Notes: generated by a model from the letters alone, not told the origin. Shown: positions 54,330 to 64,000, counted from the first letter of the stretch. The stretch: DNA of 64,000 nucleotides from CAWEBF01 sp963807235 (GCA_963807235.1 CAWEBF010000012.1:124001-188000), one strand, 5' to 3'. Numbers and translations are program-made.

Positions 54330-55838
54330 CTAGAATTTCTCGAGCCGGAGCTCGCTGCGGTTCAGGTCCATCGCGACGCGGTATCCCGACAGGAACTTGT
54401 GGCCGACGATGCCGCCGACCTGGAATCCCAGCAGCACGCTCGGCGCCCGCAGGTTCAGGACCACCAGCGGAAAGTTCCGGTACTCGATGCGGTCGAAGTC
54501 CAGATCGTTGCCCGGCAGCAGGAAGGCTTCCCGATCCCAGCCCGACGTGCCCCAGACGCGAAGCGGAATCTTCCGGTAGGCGGACGCCGCCAGGGCGCTG
54601 GCGGTGTCGGCGCTGATGGAAATCACCTCGCCGCCGGTGTCCACCACGAAGTAGGTCGGATAGTTCGAGTTCACCACGCCGCGAACCATCGCCAGCCGGT
54701 GCACACGCATCGGCAGCGTGGTCGTGGGCGTGGCGGGCGGCAGCTCCCGGCCGATCGTCAGCAGGCGCTTCTGGTAGTCGATCACCATCGACATGCCCAG
54801 CGACAGGGGCGAGAAGCTCTCCCCTTCGCGCTTCGGGATGCCGCGCAGCGCCGGGTTCTTGATCAGCACCGGGAGGTTCCGGACCTGCAGCGTGCCGAAG
54901 TCGAGCGACTTCAGCTGCGCCAGCTGCAGCCCCCGCAGCCCCACTTCGCCGACGCCCGCGCTGAGCGTATAGGCCACGGCCCGAATGCGTTCGCGCTGCG
55001 CCGTCTCGCGCGAGATGACCGTCTCCTCGGAGCCGGTGTCCAGCGTGAAGTCCTGCGAGCGGCCGCCGTTCACGCGGGCCTGGACGATGATCTTGTCCTT
55101 CACGAGGCGGAACGGGATCGTGTGCAGCGTCCGGAGGTCCTCTTCATCCACGTCCACCGGCTTCATGCCCTCGAAGGACTCGAGGAACTGGACCTGGGCG
55201 CGCGCCCAGGCGGCCTTTTCGCTGCGGTCCTTGTTCGGCAGCAGGTTGATGTAGTTGGTGTACGCGTTGGCGGCTTCGTCGAAGCGGTTCAGCCGCTCGA
55301 AGATGTCGCCGATGGCGGCGTGGATGTCGCCGTCCCGCGGCGAGGCGGCCGAGGCGGCCTGGGCCTCGTCCAGCGCCTCGGACAGCTTGCTCTGCGTCGC
55401 GAGCGAACGGGCCAGGCCGAAACGCGCCCGCGGGTAGCCGGCCGAGAGCGCAAGGGCCGTCCTGTAGCTTCGATCCGCCTCGTCGAAGAGTCCGGCGGAC
55501 CACAGCGTGTCGGCCAAGAGCGTCTGCGCTTCGGCGTCGGACGGGGCCTGCCCCACCAGCTTCTGGGCTTCCTGCCGCGCCAGACCGAACTCGGCGACCT
55601 TCAGCGCCGAGCGTACGCGGCCCTTGCGCGCCCTGATGCCCAGCGACGCGTCGGTCGTCTGCGCGGCCCGGTCGAAGGCCTGCAGCGCCTCGATGTATCT
55701 CGTCTCCTCATAGAGGAGCGAGGCCAGCTGGTACTGCAGTTCCGCGTCGTTCGCGTCGCGCTCGTCGGCCAGCAGGACCAGGGAGCACGCGATGACGGCG
55801 GCAGCCACAACCCAGGGAACGCGTGCAGACGTGGGCAT
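54330..55838 (-). CDS. TPR plus retropepsin-like aspartic protease
   Basis: 502 residues, intact. A signal peptide (WVVAAAVIACSLVLLA) is followed by TPR-like helices to about 230, then DFTLDTGSEETVISRETAQ and YFVVDTGGEVISISADTAS, two DTG-bearing halves separated by about 145 residues. Two DTG motifs in one chain could form a single-chain aspartic protease of the pepsin type. It is the tandem paralogue of the gene at 52792-54307. Confidence 0.85.
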   Translation of the reverse strand: MPTSARVPWVVAAAVIACSLVLLADERDANDAELQYQLASLLYEETRYIEALQAFDRAAQTTDASLGIRARKGRVRSALKVAEFGLARQEAQKLVGQAPSDAEAQTLLADTLWSAGLFDEADRSYRTALALSAGYPRARFGLARSLATQSKLSEALDEAQAASAASPRDGDIHAAIGDIFERLNRFDEAANAYTNYINLLPNKDRSEKAAWARAQVQFLESFEGMKPVDVDEEDLRTLHTIPFRLVKDKIIVQARVNGGRSQDFTLDTGSEETVISRETAQRERIRAVAYTLSAGVGEVGLRGLQLAQLKSLDFGTLQVRNLPVLIKNPALRGIPKREGESFSPLSLGMSMVIDYQKRLLTIGRELPPATPTTTLPMRVHRLAMVRGVVNSNYPTYFVVDTGGEVISISADTASALAASAYRKIPLRVWGTSGWDREAFLLPGNDLDFDRIEYRNFPLVVLNLRAPSVLLGFQVGGIVGHKFLSGYRVAMDLNRSELRLEKF

Positions 55839-55879
55839 TACCCGACCCCTTCACCCCGCGGTGAGCAAGACGCTAACGG

Positions 55880-56140
55880 CTACTTCTGGAAGTACTTCGC
55901 GTTGACGGGTATGAAGCTCTTCCACTTTTCCGGCGTCTCGTCGAGCGCGAAGATGGCTTCGACGGGGCAAGCCGGAACGCACGCGCCGCAATCGATGCAT
56001 TCGTCCGGATGGATATACAACATCTCGGCCGACTGGAACTCGGGTTCATCCTTCCGCGGGTGAATGCAATCGACCGGGCAGACATCGACACACGCCGAAT
56101 CCTTGGTGCCGATGCACGGTTCACAGATGATATAGGCCAC
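55880..56140 (-). CDS. Ferredoxin with two iron-sulfur clusters (FdxA-like)
   Basis: 86 residues from the GTG at 56138-56140. CEPCIGTKDSACVDVCPVDCIH and CIDCGACVPACPVEAIF provide the cysteines for two clusters; the first set, with the CxxC-type start interrupted, resembles the 3Fe/4Fe type. The tail ALDETPEKWKSFIPVNAKYF is typical of the FdxA group. Cytoplasmic electron carrier. GGAGGAG lies ten or so bases upstream. Confidence 0.92.
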   Translation of the reverse strand: MAYIICEPCIGTKDSACVDVCPVDCIHPRKDEPEFQSAEMLYIHPDECIDCGACVPACPVEAIFALDETPEKWKSFIPVNAKYFQK

Positions 56141-56231
56141 GTAGCGTTCTTCTCCTCCGACCTTGCTGTGCAGCCCGGAAGTATACCCCGCCCAGGGGTT
56201 TGGGCCCATTTTTGGGGATAATCTGAGCACC

Positions 56232-57999
56232 GTGGTCCGGCTGTTCGCGTCGCTCACGAACCGTATCTTCCTGGCCAGCACCGTCCTGGCCACGCTGTCG
56301 CTCGGTTTCGCGTTCGCTTTCGTGAACGCGCGCGTGGCGGCGGAGGTCGAAGTCGAGTTGCGCCGCGACCTGGCCAAGGCGGGCACGCTCGTCGATCAGC
56401 GCCGTGCCGCGATCTCGGACACCTTCTCGACGATGGCGCGTCTCATCGCCGACCTCCCCAAGTTGAAAGCCGCCGTCGAAACCGGCGATCCCCCCACGGT
56501 GCAGCCGCTGGCCGACGAGTACCAGAAGGAGATCGACGCCGATCTGCTGATACTGACGGCGCCGGACGGAACCGTCCTGGCATCGTCGGGCTACGACGCC
56601 ACCAACCCGCCCGCCGTCCAGAGTGCCGATGCCCTTGCGACCGTGGAAACGCTGCTCCCCCATCCGCGAGGCCTGCTGCAAGTCGTCAGCGTGCCGATCG
56701 TGCTCGCAGGCGAACCCGCCGCACTGCTGGGCCGGCTGACCGTCGGGTTCTTCCTGGACGACCGCCGGGCGGCGCAGCTGAAAGCCGTCACAGGGAGTGA
56801 AATCGCCTTCGCCGCCAACGGCCGGGTGCTGTCGGCGTCGCTGCCGCCGGAGGCGCGGGCGCCCCTGGCGCGGCTGATCGACGCCAGGGACGCCACTGAA
56901 GTCGTGCTGGGCGGCGAACGCTACATGATGGTGGCGCGCCCGCTGCAGGGCTCCCGGGGCGGGGCGCACGCGGAGGAAGGCTCCCCCACGACGTTGATTC
57001 TTCACGCGCGTTCCGATCGCGCGCGCTTCCTGGATACGGTTCGCACGGGTCTCGCCGGCGCCCTGGTGGCCGCGCTCCTGCTCGCCACCGTGCTCAGCTA
57101 CCTCGTGGCGCGCACGGTGACGCGTCCGTTGTCGGCCGTGACCTCGGCCATGCGCGAGGTGGCGGCCACCGGCGACCTGACGCACCGCGTCGCGGTGCCG
57201 GAGCGCGTGTGGGCGGATGAGGACGCACGGCTGCTGGGGAGCGCTTTCAACACCCTGACTGAATCGATTGGCTCCTTCCAGCGCCAGGAGGCTCAGCGCG
57301 AGCGGCTGTCGTCGCTGGGACGGCTGTCCACCGTGGTGGCGCACGAGATCCGCAATCCGCTGATGATCATCCGCGCCTCGCTGGGCGCGCTTCGCGCCTC
57401 GGCGTCGAGCGACGAGGCGCGCGAAGCCGTGTCGGACATCGACGAGGAAACACATCGGCTGAACCGGCTGGTCACCGAGGTCCTGGACTTCGCCAAGCCG
57501 GTGCGGTTCGACATGGCCGAGGCCAGCCTGAACGAGGTGTGCCACGACTCGGCGGCCGCGGCGTGGGCCGGGGCCGCGCCTCACGGAGTCGCCCTCGACC
57601 TCGATCCGGCGCTGCCCCCGATCGATGACCGACGCCGAACGGCTGCGAACCGCGCTCATCAACATCCTGGGGAACGCCCGTCATGCGGTCGAGGCGTCCG
57701 CGAGTGGCAGCGACACGCCGCCCGACGGCGGCCCGCATGTGGTTGTGAAAACGGTCCGCTCGGGCGAACGCGCCCTGATCACGATCTCCGACGACGGCGT
57801 GGGCATCGGTGAAGACGAGCTCCAGCACATCTTCGACCCGTACTTCACGACGCGCCGGGCCGGCACGGGTCTCGGTCTCCCCATTGCCAAGAACATCATC
57901 GAGGGCCTTGGCGGCAGCATCGTAGTGCGCAGCCAGCGCCACGTCGGCACGAACGTGCGCATCGACCTGCCCCTGCGGGCGGCGGGAAGCGCCGCATGA
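56232..57999 (+). CDS. Sensor histidine kinase (NtrB-like); one frameshift
   Basis: About 588 residues from a GTG. Two membrane helices (about 12-33 and 273-297) enclose a periplasmic sensor domain. Then come HAMP (ARTVTRPLSAVTSAMREVAATGDL), the phospho-acceptor His371 in VVAHEIRNPLMIIRASL, and the ATPase (NILGNARHAVEAS, DDGVGIGEDELQHIFDPYFTTRRAGTGLGLPIAK). One extra base near 57625 breaks the frame. Its stop overlaps the regulator start (ATGA), so the two form one signalling pair. Confidence 0.9.
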
Positions 58000-59364
58000 C
58001 AGTGGTTCGCGGGTCGATCCTGCTCGTCGACGACGAAGAGAAGATCCTCAAGCGGCTGGGCCGTGCCCTCAAGGAGGACGGCCACGACGTGGTGCTCGCC
58101 GCGAACGCGCGCGAAGGGATGCGCGGGATGGCGGAGCGCCATTTCGACCTGGTGGTCGTGGACAACCTGATGCCGGGCATGTCGGGGCTCGACATGGTCC
58201 GCGAGGTGATGGCGTCGTCGACGGAAGCCGAGCGGCCGCAGCTGGTGCTGATGACGGCGCACGGCTCCACCCAGATCGTGCGCGACGCCTTCAAGCTGGG
58301 CGTGGAGGACTTCCTCGAGAAGCCGTTCGAGGTGGACGAGCTGCTGGCGCTGGCGCGCCGCTCGGTGCGCAGCCACCGGCTTCGCACGGAAAAACAGTAC
58401 CTGATCAGCGAACGCGACGCGGACTTCAACCACTACGGGATCGTGGGCCGGAGCCGCGTGATGCAGGAGGTGCTGCAGCGCGTGGCCCTGGTGGCCCAGA
58501 CCAAGAGCACGGTGCTCATCACCGGAGAAACCGGCACCGGCAAGGAAATGGTGGCGCGGCTGATCCATCACCAGAGCGCCCAGCGCGAGATGCCGCTCAT
58601 CAAGGTCAACTGCGCGGCGATCCCCGACACGCTGCTCGAATCCGAGCTCTTCGGCCACATGCGCGGCGCCTTCACCGGCGCCACGGCCACCAAACGCGGG
58701 AAATTCGCCCTCGCCGACGGCGGCTCGATCTTCCTGGACGAGATCGGCACGCTCAGCCCGGCGGTGCAGTCGAAGATTCTTCGCGTGCTGCAGGAGCGTG
58801 AGTTCGAACCGCTGGGCGCCGAACGCACGCAGACAGTGGACGTGCGGGTCATCGCCGCGACCAACCGCGACCTGAAGCAGCTGGTCAGCGAGGCCAAGTT
58901 CCAGGAAGATCTCTACTACCGGCTGAACGTCATCCCCATCGTGCTCCCGCCGCTGCGCGAGCGGCCGGAGGACGTGCGCGTGCTGATCGATCACTTCGTG
59001 GACAAGCACTGCCAGCGCACCGGCAAGCGCATCGAGCGCGTGGAGGACGACGTCGTCGAAGCGCTCCAGCGGTACGGCTGGCCGGGCAACGTACGCGAGC
59101 TGGAAAACGCGATCGAGCGCGCGGTCGTGCTCGCGACCGGGCCCTCCATCACCGCGGACACGGTGTCGCTGCTCGGCGCCGACGTCGAGCCCACACATGG
59201 GCTTGCCGTCGCCGCGCCTCCACCAGAACATCGAGTGGGTCGAGCGCGAGACGATCCGAAGGGCGCTGGAGCAGTCGGGCGGCGTCAAGAAGGACGCAGC
59301 CGAGGCGATGGGCATCAGCCAGCGTGCGCTCAGTTATTACCTGGCCAAGTACCGAATCGAGTAG
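57996..59364 (+). CDS. Sigma-54-dependent response regulator (NtrC family); one frameshift
   Basis: About 455 residues. The receiver domain has the acidic pair in LLVDDEEK and phospho-acceptor Asp56 in VVVDNLMPG. The AAA+ domain has the Walker A loop GETGTGKE (near 172), the sigma-54-contact GAFTGA loop and ATNRDLK. After an extra base near 59210 the Fis-type helix-turn-helix ALEQSGGVKKDAAEAMGISQRAL closes the protein. It activates sigma-54 promoters in response to the upstream kinase; the target genes are not known. Confidence 0.92.
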
Positions 59365-59536
59365 CCGCCACACTTACCCGGCGCGTCAGCAGCGCTTACC
59401 GCGTGTCGTAAGGCACTGCGATGCCTGCACGCGCGCGGACGTGCCGATGGCGCGGGTTTGTGCCGCGAACGTTACGGGCACCAACTTTGCTACCAGCCTC
59501 GTATCCCCATGCGAAGTGTCCCGAAAAGGAGATTCG
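59365..59536. other. Intergenic leader before the cytochrome-like lipoprotein
   Basis: 172 bases without a gene; AAAAGGAG lies before the next ATG. A near-match to a sigma-54 site (TGGCGCGGGTTTGTGC, about 59449-59464) has the wrong spacing by one base. Confidence 0.4.
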
Positions 59537-59991
59537 ATGCGCGTGCGACTCTTGGGCCTTGGCCTCGCTGCCGTGGTCTTCGCGACTACCGCGGCATGTG
59601 ACGAGGACCTCTCGACGCTGGCGGGGCCAACGCCGAACCTGACACCGACCTTCAGCAGCATCCAGACCGAGATCTTCAACACCACTGATTCGTCCGGGCG
59701 GCTGGCCTGCATCAACTGCCACAATCCGGCGGGCCGCGCGTTCACGGCTGGGCTCGATCTCACGTCGCCGGGCTCCTACGCGCAGCCTGGTCGGCGTGGC
59801 CAGCGTGCGAGCGTCCGTCGCTCCGGCGCGTGGCCGCCGGCGATCCGGAGAACAGCTACATGATTCACAAGCTGGAAGGCCGGCCGGGAATCATCGGCAC
59901 ACGCATGCCGCGCGGCACCGGACCGTTCCTGACCGATGGCCAGATGCAGATCATCCGCCGCTGGATCGAGCTCGGCGCGAACAACGATTAG
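59537..59991 (+). CDS. Cytochrome-c-like lipoprotein with one CxxCH; frameshifted
   Basis: About 150 residues. A lipoprotein signal ends FATTAACDED. LACINCHNPAGRAF holds the single heme-binding CxxCH. After at least two shifts between about 59780 and 59840, the frame continues MIHKLEGRPGIIGTRMPRGTGPFLTDGQMQIIRRWIELGAN, a cytochrome-like ending with a candidate Met ligand in RMPRG. Periplasmic electron carrier or heme-binding protein, in line with a DUF5777 barrel and a cupredoxin. Confidence 0.75.
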
Positions 59992-59999
59992 GAGCTGAC

Positions 60000-60855
60000 A
60001 TGTTGCTGAGAGTGTTGTTGCTACTGATCGTCTTCGCGGCGGCATTCGCTCCGGGCGCGGTGCAGGCGCAGGACGCCGCGGCCCCCGCGGCCGACGCCGC
60101 CGCGCAAGCCGACGAAGCGGACGCCGATGCGGACCTCAACCTGTCGCAGCCCGACTTCGCCGTGATCACGCTGCCCACCACGCTGCGCGTGCCGCGCTTC
60201 AAGAGCGCGTTCCGCGTGACGCACCGCTTCACCCGGCCGCTGGGACAGGGGGACTTCGGGAACCTGGCCGAGGATCTCTTCGGACTCGACTCGGGCGCGC
60301 TCATCGGGCTCGAATACCGCTTCGGTCTGGCCCGCGGCTGGCAGGCGGGCATCTACCGCACGAGCGATCGCACCATCGAGTTCTTCACGCAGTACAACGT
60401 GTGGCAGCAGGCCGACCACCCGGTGGGCGTGAGCGTCATCGCGTCGATCGACGGGACCAACAACTTCAAGGACAGCTACACGCCTGCGCTTGGCGCCGTG
60501 ATCTCGCGCGAGTTGGGGACCTTCGGCGCGATCTACGTCGAGCCGATCTGGGCGAACAACTCGAACCCGGATCCCCTCCGAGGTCGTGGACGACAACGAC
60601 ACGTTCATGGTCGGGATTGGCGCCCGCATCCGCGTGCGTCCCACGCTCTATCTGGTCGGCGAGGTCATTCCAAGGACTGGCTACACGCCAGGTGTGTCCC
60701 ACGGCAGCTTCGGCATCGAGAAGCGCCTGGGCGGGCATACCTTCCAGGCCAATTTTTCCAACGGCGTCGGCACGACAATGGGTCAAATCGCCCGCGGGGG
60801 CACTGGAGACGACAATTGGTACCTAGGTTTCAGCATCTCGCGCAAGTTCTTCTGA
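60000..60855 (+). CDS. DUF5777 family beta-barrel protein; one frameshift
   Basis: About 284 residues with a signal peptide ending AVQAQD. The acidic linker is followed by LPTTLRVPRFKSAFRVTHRFTRPLGQGDF and alternating strands such as LIGLEYRFGLARGWQAGIYRTSDRTIEFFTQYNVW, ending SISRKFF with a terminal Phe, as expected of an outer-membrane barrel. One extra C in the run near 60576 breaks the frame. It lies in a unit with redox lipoproteins. Confidence 0.85.
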
Positions 60856-61230
60856 TCGCAGTGATGGCCTCGGCGTGTCGGTGGCAGCGACGGCGGAGGC
60901 TCGTCGACGCCGGCCCCGACGCCAACGCCATCCCCCGGACCGTCCACCACTACGAACACGATCACCATCACGTCATCGGGCGCCTCGCCCCGGGACATCA
61001 CGGTGACGAGAGGATCGCAAGTGACCTTCGTGAACAACGACTCTGGCATACACGACATGGCATCCGATCCGCATCCGGAGCACACAGGCTGCCCGGAAAT
61101 CACGGTCGGCTTCATGAGCGCCAATCAGAGCCGGACCACCAACAACCTGAACACGGCCCGCACCTGCACGTACCACGATCACAATCAGCCCTCGACCACG
61201 AACCTGCAGGGGACGATCAGGATTCAGTAG
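60838..61230 (+). CDS. Cupredoxin-like lipoprotein; one frameshift
   Basis: About 130 residues. A short hydrophobic signal ends VMASAC (lipobox), then after one extra C near 60879 a Ser/Thr/Pro linker leads into a plastocyanin-like domain: TSSGASPRDITVTRGSQVTF, NDSGIHDM with the first His ligand and CTYHDHN with the Cys and second His. The start codon is unclear because it lies inside the DUF5777 gene. Blue-copper electron carrier or copper-binding protein. Confidence 0.7.
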
Positions 61231-61237
61231 GGAGCCG

Positions 61238-61940
61238 TCACGCGGCGGTCTCGCCAGGCGCCAATCTCAACACCTGCACGCCGCTCGAGGCCAGCGCGGC
61301 CTCGAGCGCGTCGGGTGTGCCGGTCAGCACGGGGAACGTGCCCCAGTGCATCGGCACCACCTGCCGGACGCCGAGCCACCGGCACGCCGTGGCGGCCGCA
61401 TCGGGCCCCATCGTGAACCGGTCGCCGATCGGCAGGAACGCGATCGCCGGGCGGTGGATTTCGCCGATGAGGCGCATGTCGCCAAAAAGCGCGGTGTCGC
61501 CCGCGTAGTACAGCGTCATCCCGTCCTCGAGCCGCAGAACGAACCCCGCCGGCTCGCCGAGGTACAGCGTCCGCCCGTCCTCCACGATGCTGCTGCTGTG
61601 ACGCGCCTCGGTCATCGTGATGCGCAGCCCGCGCAGCTCGATCGTGCCGCCGATGTTCATCGGCTCCAGGCGCTGCAGGCCCTTCCGCCCCAGCCAGTCG
61701 CACAACTCGAAGCCGGCCACGACCGCGGCGCCCGAGTCGCGTGCGCGCGGCAACCGCATCAGCCACATGGTCGGCGTGCCCGTGCGAGACGAGGATCAGG
61801 TCGGCGGGCGGCGGCTTCTTCAGTGCGGCAGGACAAGCCGGGTTGCCGGCGAACCACGGGTCGAACAGCACGCGCACCCCGCCCGGCGTGCGGATCAGGA
61901 ACGTCGAGTGGCCATACCACGTGATGGCGAGAGGGGACAC
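61238..61940 (-). CDS. Metal-dependent hydrolase, UPF0173/YtkL type (MBL fold); one frameshift
   Basis: About 233 residues from a GTG. ITWYGHSTFLIRTPGGVRVLFDPWFAGNP and SHGHADHV are the family signature with the HxHxDH-type site; TMTEARHSSS, LYYAGDTALFGDM and PMHWGTFP follow. One extra base near 61740 breaks the frame. Cytoplasmic hydrolase of unknown substrate. Confidence 0.87.
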
Positions 61941-61956
61941 GTGCGGAATTGTATCG

Positions 61957-62010
61957 GTCTCCAGTCTCCAGTCTCCGGTCTACAGTTCTGCCCCGGGAGC
62001 CGGGAGCCGG
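61957..62010. repeat. Heptameric tandem array (GTCTCCA then CGGGAGC types)
   Basis: Units GTCTCCA, GTCTCCA, GTCTCCG and GTCTACA, then CGGGAGC, CGGGAGC and CGG, fill the gap between two divergent genes. Confidence 0.85.
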
Positions 62011-62023
62011 TAAACTATTACGA

Positions 62024-62929
62024 GTGCCTGTCGAATCCCCCGTCCAGTTCCTGCGTCCGCGCGAGCCCAAGCCCGAATGGCTGAAGGTGCGCGCGCCCGG
62101 CTCGGCCAACTTCGTCCGGCTGAAGGGCATCATGCAGGACCTGAAGCTGAACACCGTGTGCGAAGACGCCCGCTGCCCCAACATCGGCGAATGCTGGCAC
62201 CACGGCACCGCGACGTTCATGATCCTCGGCGACGTGTGCACGCGCGCCTGCGCCTACTGCGCGGTGGCGCACGGCCGGCCCACCGAGCTGGACACGGCCG
62301 AACCGGCGCGGGTAGCCGAGGCCGTGGCGCGGATGGGCCTCCAGTTCGCGGTGATCACGTCCGTCGATCGCGACGACCTGGCCGACGGCGGCGCGTGGAT
62401 CTTCGCCGAGACGATCCGGCTGACGCGCGAGCGTGTGCCCTCGTGCCGCATCGAGGTGCTGATCCCGGACTTCCAGGGCATCGAGTCGTCGCTCCGCACG
62501 GTGCTCGACGCGACCCCGGACGTCCTCAACCACAACGTCGAAACCGTGCCGCGGCTCTACCGCATGGCGCGGTCGGGCGGCCGCTACACGCGCACGCTCG
62601 AGCTGCTGGACCGGTCGCGCACCTATCGGCCCGGCATCGCCACCAAGACGGGGTTGATGGTGGGCCTCGGTGAAGAGCGCGACGAGCTGCTGACCGTGTT
62701 CGACGACCTGCGCCGCGTGGGGGTGTCCATCCTCACGATCGGCCAGTACCTGCGGCCCTCGCCCGGCCACGCGCCGATGACGCGCTACTACCACCCCGAC
62801 GAGTTCGCGGACCTCAAGGTGGAAGCGCTGGCCCGCGGCTTCGTGCACGTCGAGTCGGGCCCGCTCGTGCGGTCGTCCTATCACGCGCACGAACAGGCCG
62901 ACGCCTTCGTCCAGGCCTCGCGGGCCTAG
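62024..62929 (+). CDS. lipA: Lipoyl synthase
   Basis: Radical SAM enzyme that inserts two sulfurs into the octanoyl chain on lipoyl domains. 301 residues from a GTG at 62024. The auxiliary cluster is bound by Cys46, Cys51 and Cys57 (CEDARCPNIGEC) and the SAM cluster by Cys72, Cys76 and Cys79 (CTRACAYC). The final SSYHAHEQA supplies the conserved C-terminal serine region. A longer reading from 61949 translates the repeat array and is rejected. Confidence 0.95.
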   Translation: MPVESPVQFLRPREPKPEWLKVRAPGSANFVRLKGIMQDLKLNTVCEDARCPNIGECWHHGTATFMILGDVCTRACAYCAVAHGRPTELDTAEPARVAEAVARMGLQFAVITSVDRDDLADGGAWIFAETIRLTRERVPSCRIEVLIPDFQGIESSLRTVLDATPDVLNHNVETVPRLYRMARSGGRYTRTLELLDRSRTYRPGIATKTGLMVGLGEERDELLTVFDDLRRVGVSILTIGQYLRPSPGHAPMTRYYHPDEFADLKVEALARGFVHVESGPLVRSSYHAHEQADAFVQASRA

Positions 62930-62936
62930 CCAGCTC

Positions 62937-64000
62937 TCAACCCGTTCGTTTGACTCCCGCCTCGGCCACGGCGTGCGCGATCGCGCTGATTGAGATGCCT
63001 TCGTTCGCCTCGTAGGTGCCCGGCTCGCCGCTCAGCTTCGCCATGGCCTCGCCGCCGGCGTGGTGCAGCCCCACGAGCTTCCAGTCGGCGTTGAATACCG
63101 GGCTGCCGGAGCTGCCACCCTCCGTGGCGGCACGGTAGTGCAGGCGTGGCGCCATGTGCCCCAGGAACTCCCCCGAGGAAAACGACAGGCCTCGACCCGA
63201 CGGATGCCCGACGACGCGCACCTGCGTGCGCGAGCCGGTCTCGGGGATCACCTTCGCCACCGGAATCGCCTCCAACGGCGCCACCGGCACGGTCAGTGTG
63301 GCCACAACGACGTCGAGCGCCTCGGGCGGCGACTCGAAGAGGACCGACGCAATGCCGAACTCCACCGACGGGTCCGCGGCCCGTAGGGCGGCGAACGTGA
63401 TCACCGCCTCGTCAGGATGCACGGCGCCAGCCGCCAGGGCGGCGGGACGCTGGCTGACCACGTGGGCGTTGGTCACCAGCACGTACCCCTGGCCCAGCCT
63501 GCTGTCGAGAGCCGTCGCGGGCATCAGGAAACCGGTGCCGACGCCGGCGTCCACGCTGCGCCCGATACGCGCCACGCTGGCTGATCGCTCCAGGCCGCGC
63601 CGGTAGTTCTCGATCGAATCGAACCGGTCCATGCCGAACACGGCTTCGTGGCGTCCGCCGGCCATCGCCGCGCGGGCGCGGCGGATGTCACCCGGGGACA
63701 TCTTGACCGCGCCCTCCAGGCGCTCCATCGCGGCGGCGCGCAGGACATTGATGATCTGCGGGCCCGGCTCCGTCCCGCGATCGAGACACCAGATCTCCAT
63801 GAACTGCCGCAAGGTGGCACCCAGCGCGAAGCCGCTGACCTTCGGGTGCTGGACGTATTGGACCAGCGACTGCGCGGCGGCCCCGGGGTCGCCCAGGGCC
63901 AGCTGCGCTTCGGCGATAGTGGCAGGGCTGTAGAAGTCTTCAAACGCCGCATCCCGATGCAGAACCTGAGCGCGGATCTCCGCGGCCAGCCTGCGGGACT
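62937..64000 (-). CDS. Trypsin-like serine protease with N-terminal TPR-like region; partial
   Basis: Open to the right edge, so the N-terminus is missing. The visible N-terminal part (FYSPATIAEAQLALGDPGAA ... SGFALGATLRQFMEIWCLD) is helical and resembles the tail of a TPR-S/TRAFs-binding-like module. The protease domain has the triad: His in VTNAHVVS, Asp in ALDVVVATL and Ser in TEGGSSGSPVF, with GLHHAGG after it. TPR-S to trypsin-like arrangements are known from predicted bacterial conflict or signalling systems. There is no signal in the visible part. A TTG at 63810-63812 could open a shorter product. Confidence 0.75.
   Translation of the reverse strand, partial: SRRLAAEIRAQVLHRDAAFEDFYSPATIAEAQLALGDPGAAAQSLVQYVQHPKVSGFALGATLRQFMEIWCLDRGTEPGPQIINVLRAAAMERLEGAVKMSPGDIRRARAAMAGGRHEAVFGMDRFDSIENYRRGLERSASVARIGRSVDAGVGTGFLMPATALDSRLGQGYVLVTNAHVVSQRPAALAAGAVHPDEAVITFAALRAADPSVEFGIASVLFESPPEALDVVVATLTVPVAPLEAIPVAKVIPETGSRTQVRVVGHPSGRGLSFSSGEFLGHMAPRLHYRAATEGGSSGSPVFNADWKLVGLHHAGGEAMAKLSGEPGTYEANEGISISAIAHAVAEAGVKRTG

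Noticed and set aside
59449..59464. Sigma-54 promoter before the cytochrome-like lipoprotein
   Set aside because: GG and GC elements are 13 rather than 12 bases apart and the -12 element is weak. An insertion error could explain it, but this cannot be shown.
61949..62023. Longer lipoyl synthase start
   Set aside because: The extra codons translate the heptamer array; family length and the GTG at 62024 fit better.

Overview
The window reads as a chromosomal segment of a high-G+C (about two-thirds by eye), Gram-negative-type, aerobic heterotroph. The gene content (quinoprotein alcohol dehydrogenase with its own cytochrome c, a DUF6152 protein beside a tryptophan-rich 'WEGDTLVV' protein, M20 amidohydrolase, DUF5777 barrel, YtxJ bacilliredoxin, PEP-CTERM protein, LemA/TPM pair) best fits Acidobacteriota, probably Vicinamibacteria. 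This is inference; there is no rRNA gene to settle it. No phage, plasmid backbone, insertion sequence or CRISPR array was recognised.

Layout. 1-2508: a FabF-like ketosynthase (cut by the window edge) and an MHS-family transporter. 2613-5613: a secreted Hcp-like protein, a diheme cytochrome c and a PQQ alcohol dehydrogenase. 5610-10994: acyltransferase, 23-bp tandem repeats, YtxH and a small membrane protein, a metallo-beta-lactamase-fold protein and an unknown exported protein. 10926-14401: VapBC with a palindromic operator, then a sigma/anti-sigma/RDD operon. 14691-17448: PEP-CTERM protein, tRNA-Leu followed by tandem broken tRNA copies, bactofilin, lipoprotein, YtxJ. 17450-19756: small CxC protein, BaiN-type flavoprotein, methyltransferase. 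19800-24380: IspG and a cluster of two zinc metalloproteases. 24377-31498: amidohydrolase, type II NADH dehydrogenase, molybdopterin oxidoreductase and the duplicated WEGDTLVV protein with DUF6152. 31630-35126: KGG protein, YggX, and a CCAEP-tail radical SAM protein translationally coupled to an ATP-grasp enzyme. 35183-48503: peptide transporter, stand-alone LigD phosphoesterase domain, YvcK, TPM/LemA, hydrolases, a CusF-SCO1 fusion and other housekeeping genes. 48537-56140: TlpA thioredoxin, a peptidase/propeller/outer-membrane-barrel protein, two TPR-retropepsin paralogues and a ferredoxin. 56232-64000: NtrB/NtrC-type two-component pair, cytochrome-like lipoprotein, DUF5777 barrel, cupredoxin, metal-dependent hydrolase, lipoyl synthase and a protease with an upstream helical (TPR-like) region.

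Two features dominate the non-coding DNA. At least fourteen gene boundaries carry short, degenerate tandem arrays with a strict 7-base period, and several more carry longer palindromic tandem repeats (23, 27, 30 and 98 bp). Separately, about twenty single-base shifts, nearly all apparent insertions and many next to short homopolymers, break otherwise intact conserved genes. This looks like uncorrected long-read error rather than decay, so most broken genes below are annotated across the shift.

The most interesting candidate system is the radical SAM/ATP-grasp pair at 32498-35126. Next are the tRNA-Leu repeat locus, the metalloprotease cluster at 21191-24380 and the protease fusion at the right edge.
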